Positions 7,143-13,762 of a DNA stretch of 24,656 nt are shown one piece after another (within the stretch, counting starts at the first letter, position 1; every line of letters begins with the position of its first letter). The translations under genes were made by a program, and so were the position numbers. The DNA comes from an uncultured Candidatus Saccharibacteria bacterium. Its GTDB lineage: Bacteria; Patescibacteria; Saccharimonadia; Saccharimonadales; UBA1547. The notes beneath the pieces were generated by a model that saw only the letters and a list, made by a program, of their open reading frames with translations, ran no database searches and was not told the DNA's origin. The stretch is taken from assembly GCA_946480535.1 (NCBI GenBank), contig CAMLKA010000013.1, positions 1-24,656 on the forward strand, read 5' to 3'.

Positions 7143-9152
7143 TTAACGATATCTATTAAGTGCTTCGCGCACTCGAGTGCGAATACGAAGACGTCGCTTC
7201 ACATTGCCGGCAAATAAACGTGCAGATCGCTTAATACCCATAAACTGTTCCTTCTCTTCTCGGAGTGCGTTCAGCTCACCTAAAATGCCTTGGAGTGCGA
7301 CATCACGGCCAATGACATGCTCTTTAAAAGAATCTTCAAGCTTATTCATAAGTTCACGGTGACTTGGCGCGTTGAAAGTGAGAAGAGCGCGTACTTTTTG
7401 AATATCCAGCACCCGTTCGCTGGCAAGAATCCTGTCGAGATAGTCCTTCTTCTGACTCTCGAGCTCCTTCTTATTTGCATCATCAAGCATACCGTCCCTT
7501 GAAAGCATGTATGCGCAACGACTTGAGAAATAAATGTAGTAAATGAGTAGTTCGTCGTCGTTGAAATCGATTCCCTTTTCGTTGTAGAGTTCTTTCGATT
7601 TCTCGTACAGATCGCGTGCCGTTTGAATCATCGGCATCTTTTTCCCAGCATGAATATTCTGGTGAGGATAGTTCGCTTCCTTACTTGTTGTCACTTGACG
7701 GTAATAGTACAGCTGATCGCGCACCAGAGACACTTTAGAAGCGTTTGCATATACCTGCACGCTCATAAACTCATCCTCGGTCATCTTGTAGTCAGAGAAG
7801 CTCCAATCAACACCTTCAAGGACCGCTCGCTTATACATCTTTGACCATACAACCGAAGTGATAGTACGAAACTCAGGAAACTCAAGATAACGACAGTGTG
7901 ACACTTCGTTGCGCCCGTTAATCACGCGAATGCCGTACATCCACGGAGTTGGGAACTTCAACTGAATGACACCATCCCAATATTCACAAAGGGCAATATC
8001 AGCATCGTCACTTACGAGGGCACGAAAGAGCTTATGAACCGTGTTCTTTTCGATTATGTCATCACTATCAACATACACGATAAGCTCGCCCGTAGAAGCT
8101 TTAAACCCTACGTGACGGGCATTGTTTGAACCGCCGTTCTTAATGTGATGAACAGTAATGCGTGCGTCTGTTTTTGCTCGCTCGTCAAGATATGTCGCGG
8201 TTTCCATAGCCGATCCGTCATCTACAATAACGACTTCAAGATTGCGATACGTTTGCCCTAAAACACTATCAAGGCTTTCGTCGAGATATTCTTTTGGCGT
8301 GTTGTACACGGGGATAATAACCGACACTTTCTTTTCGTAGCCAAGGGCCGCAAAATACTCAGCTTCATACTGCTCGTAGAGCTCATGTGCGTCTGTGTTA
8401 TATTCACGAAGCTCATTAGGGGTGTTCCACGGCTTCTTCTCGGTTGTGTAGTGGATAATATGAACATCGGAAAGCTTCTCGGTATTGTTCTTCCTATCTT
8501 CATCTTGAAAATTCCAGACGCTTCCCATATAGGTGATTTTGTTTTTGAAGATGATGTTAATTACATCTTGATCGGGGTGCTGAATAATATCCGACAACTC
8601 AGCTGTTTTATCAATCAACGCCTTCACTTTGTTATCTTGGCGAATCTTCTCGAGATTCATAACAAGCACGCCAGAGTTGATATAGTCGCTCCCCTTTAGG
8701 CCAAGCGTGCGCATATACTCTTTAAACATTGGCTTCGCAATACCGTGATCGCGAATACCAGCAACGTACGAATCGCTTATATCACTAAAGTAAAGTTCAC
8801 TTACATCACCGGTGACAAGAATATCTCCGTCTAAGTAGAGCACACGTTCATCACGCGACAGAATTTCAGACAGCAGGTACCGTGAGTACATGTCTCGAGA
8901 GAAATGCGCGAGCGTTTTCAACGAATCGAACCTACCACTCATATCAACGACTTCGATCGAGGCGTTTCCAAAATGATCACAAACTTTTCGCAGCTTCTTT
9001 TCGCTCTTCTTCGTAATATCCGATGATAGAATATAGATCGCAAAAGAATGAGTTTGATTATTCCTCAAGAGGGAAAAAAGAGCAATCTCAAGATGCGGAA
9101 CGTATTCATTGTTCGCGGCAAAAGCAACTTTCATCATCCTGATATCGGTCAT
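7143..9152 (-). CDS. Bifunctional glycosyltransferase, GT8 fused to GT2
   Basis: A 669-residue protein with two catalytic modules. Residues 7-265 are a family 8 transferase: AFAANNEYVPHLEIALFSLL, the metal-binding YLDGD at 106-110, the NSGVLVMNL segment near 159-167 and HYTTEKKPW near 234-242. Residues about 275-480 are a family 2 transferase: VSVIIPVYNTPKEYLDESLDSVLGQTY, VVDDG-like IVDDGS near 309-314 and YVDSDD at 360-365. A mixed helical tail follows, ending in a basic patch (RRLRIRTRVREAL) that may touch the membrane. An AAGGA Shine-Dalgarno site (9167-9163) lies 10 nt before the ATG at 9152; a downstream ATG at 9134 would give a more standard GT8 N-terminus. It is the last gene of the operon starting at 13692. 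Confidence 0.85.
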   Translation of the reverse strand: MTDIRMMKVAFAANNEYVPHLEIALFSLLRNNQTHSFAIYILSSDITKKSEKKLRKVCDHFGNASIEVVDMSGRFDSLKTLAHFSRDMYSRYLLSEILSRDERVLYLDGDILVTGDVSELYFSDISDSYVAGIRDHGIAKPMFKEYMRTLGLKGSDYINSGVLVMNLEKIRQDNKVKALIDKTAELSDIIQHPDQDVINIIFKNKITYMGSVWNFQDEDRKNNTEKLSDVHIIHYTTEKKPWNTPNELREYNTDAHELYEQYEAEYFAALGYEKKVSVIIPVYNTPKEYLDESLDSVLGQTYRNLEVVIVDDGSAMETATYLDERAKTDARITVHHIKNGGSNNARHVGFKASTGELIVYVDSDDIIEKNTVHKLFRALVSDDADIALCEYWDGVIQLKFPTPWMYGIRVINGRNEVSHCRYLEFPEFRTITSVVWSKMYKRAVLEGVDWSFSDYKMTEDEFMSVQVYANASKVSLVRDQLYYYRQVTTSKEANYPHQNIHAGKKMPMIQTARDLYEKSKELYNEKGIDFNDDELLIYYIYFSSRCAYMLSRDGMLDDANKKELESQKKDYLDRILASERVLDIQKVRALLTFNAPSHRELMNKLEDSFKEHVIGRDVALQGILGELNALREEKEQFMGIKRSARLFAGNVKRRLRIRTRVREALNRYR

Positions 9153-9171
9153 TTACGTATAGTCCTTACGA

Positions 9172-11673
9172 TTACTTTAGATTACTAAGGAGCCAATTAC
9201 CACTGTCTTTGCGGAGATCGCCAATTCTCTTTGTTACTACAGTCCAGTCAATGGGCTTAAGTTTACTTGCATCAAACTTTTTTCCTACCTCTTCTGGGAA
9301 TACGAGTCGATCTCTTGAAATTCCGACTATATCAAGCAGGTTTTCAACACGTGATAAGCCACGATCACCATTTGCTAAGATTACAAAGTCTGTTTCATTA
9401 ATAATAGAGAATACCGCACCGTGAAATGAATCAGTAACAGCAAACTGAGCATCTCTAAAGCCCTTTAACCAAAGCTCCATAGGCTCAAGTTGCTTAGTTG
9501 CATCCGCCGTAAAGATAGTTGCGTCAGTCTTGAGACGGCTTGCAACATTCTCAATAATGCGCGTCTTGGATGTTGCCAAATCAAGAATGTAACTGAACAC
9601 CCCCCCAATTTCTACATCTTTGTATGATGAGTCGTCTATTAGACTTGAGTAGTCCTTACTTGCAAGAAGAAGCGTTGGATCGACGACCACCCTCGCACCC
9701 ACAGAGCGGCCAGCAATCTCATCTACCAGCCTGAGTCCATCGCCCTCTCTTACGGAAATTGCGTCAAACTTATCCAGAAGTGGCTTTACGCTATAAAGCA
9801 CATCATCAATAATACGAGCATCGTAAAGATTGTTTACCCCGAAACTCGCCGCATAAGAAACGCGTTTTGACTTAACCCTTCGTCCAACAAAATGAAGCCA
9901 GTATGGTAAGTAGTCATGCTCAATATCCTCTGACCAGTGATTACGCCATACTTGATCAGACCCAACAATATAGCTCTTGTAGCCAGATGATTCTGTTGGG
10001 TCAAACGGTACTGTTTCAATATATTCCTGTGAAAACTCCGCAAGGCTATTTTTAAGATTCTTATCGCGTACCGATGCAAGATAATGGGTATATACCGCCA
10101 GCTGTACGTAGTGCAAATCGTGTTGCTTCAAGAAAGTCTGAAGTGCAAACCTTTGCAAAATATTACCGTAGTTAAAATCATCGTTTAGCGAAACGATGGC
10201 GCCATCAAACCTGCGGTTGCGTAGCAGGGCTCCGACTCGGCGAATCCTCGTAGGTGCATTCACTCGACGCACAATTGCACTAGCCTTACTCTTAATTGGA
10301 GCTGCTTTTTCAGCAACGATGCTCCAGACACCCTTCCTCTTAATATCTATAAGTTTATAGATACCCTCATTGAGTGCAAGGTGCTTATCGACAAAACGAC
10401 GGTACATCTCATAATCTCCGCTTCGAACCGCCTCTAGGTAAACAGCATCATTTTTAGACAACACCCGAGCCCTCAAGTCCTGAACGCGACGGCGCAAATA
10501 GGGAATATCGAGCGACGGCTCTGTGCGTTTCTTTGGTGCAGTACTACGATTACGGTAAAGGCGGTACGGTAGTTCATCAATAAGATGCGTAAGCATACCC
10601 TGCGAAGAGATGATTGTCTCTTCTGATAGCTCATCTAGGATGATACGTCCCTCATCGAGTGCGCGCTTTATTATATTTGAAATCGTGGGGTTACGAACCA
10701 CGAGAATATTTGTACCCCTATAGTCCTGTGCATATTCATGAAGCCAAGCATCGCCAAGTGTTATATCGGCAAGCTCGTTGAAGGCGTTGTCTGTAAAGTC
10801 AGAAAATTTACTCTTAAAAAATCCTAAATTCCACGGGTGAATTGGAAACTCGGTCATATCTTTCGTTACACTTACCTTTTCTGCACCGATCCTCCCCTCC
10901 ATAGAGCACTGGTAGTTCCACGCCATGTTATGTGGGTTCTTTACACGAAAATCAATCGATTCAAGATCCCCGGGCTTAATACCGACGTGCCATGCGAGCG
11001 CTTCCGCATATTTTGTCGACTTTTGATGTGCGTTAAATAGACCTATTGTAAATACAATTCGCTCCTTGAATACTGGATCAGCCTCACAAAGTAGTCGAAT
11101 CTCCGTAATAAAGTCTGAAATTCCAACAATCGCATACCTTCCGGGTACTTTTTTTACCTCGAGAAGTACTTTTGAGAGCTCCATCGGATAATAACGAGCT
11201 TTCGCACCCTTCCTTACATCACCTTCCGTACGAGAGATATGATACTTAAATAACACTCCATCGCTCTTTTCGGGCTCTACTGCATGTACATGAATAACCC
11301 CGTCAATCTCATTTGTTTTGAGCAGCTCACATAAAAGCCAAGTTCCAAATCCACCCGACGTCCCCTTTTCACGATACGTACCTTCGTTTACGTAGCCGGC
11401 GTAAAGATCAGTGTAATAACCGAGTGTTTTGTTATGTCGAATACCCTTAACATTACCAAAAAGAGTCCTACCAAGCACATCCTCGTTATCCGAGAGATCG
11501 CTCATCAGGTCTAATCTATTCAAATTTTCAAGTCGCTTCTCACTCAACACGTCGACAGATTGATACTCGTATCGCCCATATTGATTCAGTCGCATCGAAA
11601 TAGTCTCGTCCAAGCCAGAGAAGACGCCGCTTGCAACGCTATATTGATGATTAAGGGGTAGTACTTTTTTCAC
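9172..11673 (-). CDS. FrhB-like domain fused to polysaccharide pyruvyl transferase
   Basis: An 833-residue protein. Residues about 1-440 resemble the coenzyme F420 hydrogenase/dehydrogenase beta-subunit (FrhB) family found in exopolysaccharide clusters: KGTSGGFGTWLL near 103-113 and NELADITLGDAWL downstream. Residues about 484-833 are a polysaccharide pyruvyl transferase (CsaB/WcaK type): FNYGNILQRFALQTFL, YIVGSDQVWR near 567-576, SYAASFG and VTDSFHGAVFS. The pyruvyl module would add ketal-linked pyruvate from phosphoenolpyruvate to a sugar of the chain. The GTG at 11673 is chosen because AGGAG lies 7 nt upstream at the stop of the ATPase gene; the longer frame to 11772 would overlap that gene by 89 nt. 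The iron-sulfur cysteines expected in FrhB proteins are missing (see findings). Confidence 0.8.
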   Translation of the reverse strand: MKKVLPLNHQYSVASGVFSGLDETISMRLNQYGRYEYQSVDVLSEKRLENLNRLDLMSDLSDNEDVLGRTLFGNVKGIRHNKTLGYYTDLYAGYVNEGTYREKGTSGGFGTWLLCELLKTNEIDGVIHVHAVEPEKSDGVLFKYHISRTEGDVRKGAKARYYPMELSKVLLEVKKVPGRYAIVGISDFITEIRLLCEADPVFKERIVFTIGLFNAHQKSTKYAEALAWHVGIKPGDLESIDFRVKNPHNMAWNYQCSMEGRIGAEKVSVTKDMTEFPIHPWNLGFFKSKFSDFTDNAFNELADITLGDAWLHEYAQDYRGTNILVVRNPTISNIIKRALDEGRIILDELSEETIISSQGMLTHLIDELPYRLYRNRSTAPKKRTEPSLDIPYLRRRVQDLRARVLSKNDAVYLEAVRSGDYEMYRRFVDKHLALNEGIYKLIDIKRKGVWSIVAEKAAPIKSKASAIVRRVNAPTRIRRVGALLRNRRFDGAIVSLNDDFNYGNILQRFALQTFLKQHDLHYVQLAVYTHYLASVRDKNLKNSLAEFSQEYIETVPFDPTESSGYKSYIVGSDQVWRNHWSEDIEHDYLPYWLHFVGRRVKSKRVSYAASFGVNNLYDARIIDDVLYSVKPLLDKFDAISVREGDGLRLVDEIAGRSVGARVVVDPTLLLASKDYSSLIDDSSYKDVEIGGVFSYILDLATSKTRIIENVASRLKTDATIFTADATKQLEPMELWLKGFRDAQFAVTDSFHGAVFSIINETDFVILANGDRGLSRVENLLDIVGISRDRLVFPEEVGKKFDASKLKPIDWTVVTKRIGDLRKDSGNWLLSNLK

Positions 11674-11680
11674 GGAGGAG

Positions 11681-11685
11681 CTCCT
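11681..11685 (-). promoter_or_regulatory. Shine-Dalgarno site that decides a GTG start
   Basis: On the minus strand AGGAG (11685 to 11681) overlaps the TAG stop of the ATPase gene and sits 7 nt before the GTG at 11673. This identifies the translation start of the FrhB-pyruvyl transferase gene and suggests re-initiation by ribosomes finishing the ATPase. Confidence 0.75.
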
Positions 11686-12874
11686 AGATATTTTCAATCG
11701 TAAACTCTTCTTTTGGTTTCCAGTTAATGTCATATTTATGAGCGCCCAGGGGCAAGAACTTCTTGAAATCAATTAGGTTATCAAACACTGCGAAATCTTT
11801 CGTACGGTCCTTATTAACAATTGAAATGCCAGCATAGAAATCGCCTACAGGAAAAATATCCTCGAGCTCAAGATGAAGCCTAAAGTCTTCGTTAATCTTT
11901 ACGCCGCCAAGGTCATTGAGATCTGTTGCCCACCTATAAATGCGTTCACCATTCGACTTGTTAATAAGAAATACAACGGCAGCATCTTCAATGTTGCTCT
12001 TAGGTTTAATCGTAATGTCGAAAACGAACTTATCATCCTCGCGGGAAAATTCGACCTTTGCGTCAACATTCTTATTTTCAGTAGAACCGTCTTCTTTCTT
12101 TACCGCCTTCTCTTCTTCTTTAATAAAGAGCTGGCTGTATCGCTGTGAGACTCGAGCCGGGTTACCAGCCTCGACAATCTCGCCCTTTTCGATCATGATG
12201 GCTTTGTTACAGAATCGTTGCACCGAATCCATGTCGTGCGTTACTAAAATCACCGTCTTCTTGTTCTTCTTTAGTTCAGCGAAATACTGATAACACTTAC
12301 GCTGGAATGCCTCGTCTCCAACGGCAAGTACCTCGTCGAGCACTAAAATGTCAGATTCGGCGCGGATCGCAATCGAAAACGCCAGGCGCACCTGCATGCC
12401 AGAACTATAATTCTTAAGTTTCTGATCCATAAAGCCATGAAGCTCAGCAAAACTAACGATGTCGTCGTACATCTCCGACATCTGCTTACGGCTAAATCCA
12501 AGCAAAGCACCGTTCATAAACACATTCTCACGACCGGTGAGTTCCGGGTTAAAACCAACACCGAGCTCAATAAATGGTACAAGTGAACCATTGACTTGAA
12601 CAACGCCCTTGTCTGGTTGATAAATACCAGCAAGAATCTTCAGCATCGTACTCTTACCACTACCATTGCGGCCCACGACACCAAAGAAATCGCCCTTCTC
12701 TACTTCAAAAGACACCCCCCTAAGGACATGCTGCTTTGTGTAGCCTTTTTCATGCTTACCATTAAGTGTATTGATGAGAAGTTGCTTCAAGCCTGAGTGC
12801 TTTTCATGAGGGAGGTTAAACGTCTTCTCGACGTCAGTTACTTTAATTGCGATGTCTTTTGAGTCTTTAGTCAT
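11684..12874 (-). CDS. Polysaccharide ABC exporter, ATP-binding subunit (Wzt/TagH type)
   Basis: A 396-residue ATPase. Residues about 8-245 are the nucleotide-binding domain: Walker A GRNGSGKST at 68-76, the ENVFMNGALLGFSRKQM segment typical of the Wzt/TagH/RfbE group near 116-132, signature YSSGM at 156-160, Walker B ILVLDE at 176-181 and switch His213. Residues about 246-270 are a charged linker. Residues 270-396 form a beta-rich domain ending in DFYAGISIVNKDRTKDFAVFDNL, which resembles the Wzt C-terminal carbohydrate-binding domain that recognises the finished chain. It pairs with the permease just upstream, with which it overlaps by one base (TAATG). It would drive export of a lipid-linked polysaccharide or teichoic-acid-like polymer. 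Confidence 0.9.
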   Translation of the reverse strand: MTKDSKDIAIKVTDVEKTFNLPHEKHSGLKQLLINTLNGKHEKGYTKQHVLRGVSFEVEKGDFFGVVGRNGSGKSTMLKILAGIYQPDKGVVQVNGSLVPFIELGVGFNPELTGRENVFMNGALLGFSRKQMSEMYDDIVSFAELHGFMDQKLKNYSSGMQVRLAFSIAIRAESDILVLDEVLAVGDEAFQRKCYQYFAELKKNKKTVILVTHDMDSVQRFCNKAIMIEKGEIVEAGNPARVSQRYSQLFIKEEEKAVKKEDGSTENKNVDAKVEFSREDDKFVFDITIKPKSNIEDAAVVFLINKSNGERIYRWATDLNDLGGVKINEDFRLHLELEDIFPVGDFYAGISIVNKDRTKDFAVFDNLIDFKKFLPLGAHKYDINWKPKEEFTIENI

Positions 12875-13692
12875 TACATGTTCTCCGCAAACTTACCCTG
12901 ACTCTTCTTGAAGTACAGGCTTGCAACCACGGCAATAACGATAATAACGATGTATGGTAATGCAATCCAAAGGGGGTTAGAAAATAGCTGGTCCGCCGTT
13001 ACGACATTTTCTTTGCCAACTAGCTCGGCCCTTCCGTTTTGAATAATAACGGCGACTGGGTTCAACATTAACGCCTGGGCAACCGTTACATCTACCTTTT
13101 CAATCACCATTTGGAGCGGGTAGATAATAGGCGTTGCATAAAACATTGCCTGTAAAAACACTTCCCAAAGGTGGGCAATATCCCTGAACTTTACATAGAG
13201 TGCAGAGAGCCAGAACGCGAGCGCAAGTGCGAACCCATAAAGAACGAGGATGGTTATTGGAAAAAGAAGTACTGACCAGCCAAACTGAACGCCGTCAAAT
13301 GCCATAAATATAAAGACGACAACAAGGTTAAGTAGGAAGTTAATAAGCGCGGACACGGTCGCTGAGATGACAATCACATACTTAGGGAAGTTGATCTTAC
13401 GAATTAGATCGCCGCGCAGCACAATAGACTGCATACCCTGGCTAGTCGCCTCTGTAAAGAAAGACCACATTACCGTTCCAAGAAGTAACATTACCGCAAA
13501 GTGATTAATACCCTCACCGAATTTAAGGAAGTTTACAAATACCACGTACATCACCGCAAAAAGCATCAAAGGCTTTAAGAGCGACCATAAATACCCCAAT
13601 ACAGAGCCTTGGTAGCGGAGTTTGAAATCTGTGGCAACGAGCTCAAATAATAGAACTCGATTCTTTTTCTTTAAAATGTTAGACAACTTCAT
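12874..13692 (-). CDS. Polysaccharide ABC exporter, permease subunit (Wzm/TagG type)
   Basis: A 272-residue ABC-2 family membrane protein with about six membrane segments. The N-terminal amphipathic region LLFELVATDFKLRYQGSVLGYLWSLLKPL is highly characteristic of polysaccharide/teichoic acid permeases, as is SALYVKFRDIAHLWEVFLQAMFYATPIIYP in the C-terminal half. I start it at the ATG at 13692. An in-frame TTG at 13707 extends the frame, but that codon is part of the TATAAT promoter hexamer. It is the first gene of a four-gene minus-strand operon. It forms the channel for the ATPase encoded immediately downstream. Confidence 0.9.
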   Translation of the reverse strand: MKLSNILKKKNRVLLFELVATDFKLRYQGSVLGYLWSLLKPLMLFAVMYVVFVNFLKFGEGINHFAVMLLLGTVMWSFFTEATSQGMQSIVLRGDLIRKINFPKYVIVISATVSALINFLLNLVVVFIFMAFDGVQFGWSVLLFPITILVLYGFALALAFWLSALYVKFRDIAHLWEVFLQAMFYATPIIYPLQMVIEKVDVTVAQALMLNPVAVIIQNGRAELVGKENVVTADQLFSNPLWIALPYIVIIVIAVVASLYFKKSQGKFAENM

Positions 13693-13706
13693 AAATGTTC
13701 TTACCA

Positions 13707-13712
13707 ATTATA
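13707..13712 (-). promoter_or_regulatory. -10 element of the ABC exporter operon
   Basis: TATAAT is read on the minus strand from 13712 to 13707, preceded directly by TG. It ends 14 nt before the ATG at 13692, so the leader would be only about 7 nt. It is back-to-back with the plus-strand element at 13735-13740. Confidence 0.65.
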
Positions 13713-13731
13713 CAGCAATAGCGTCGCTCCG

Positions 13732-13740
13732 TGATACACT
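13732..13740 (+). promoter_or_regulatory. Extended -10 element of the GT2-GT4 gene
   Basis: TGATACACT combines a TGN extension with the hexamer TACACT (13735-13740). It ends 22 nt before the ATG at 13763, leaving a leader of about 15 nt with only a weak GAGA-type ribosome site. The centres of the two divergent hexamers are under 30 bp apart, so RNA polymerase probably cannot occupy both at once. Confidence 0.5.
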
Positions 13741-13762
13741 ACAACAAAGAGATTGAGACTTT

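Noticed and set aside
7116..7144. Short hairpin (AGTTCG-TGT-CGAACT) near the end of the LGFP gene followed by TTTT
   Set aside because: The 6-bp stem lies within coding sequence and is separated from the T run by 10 nt, so it is too weak to call a terminator.
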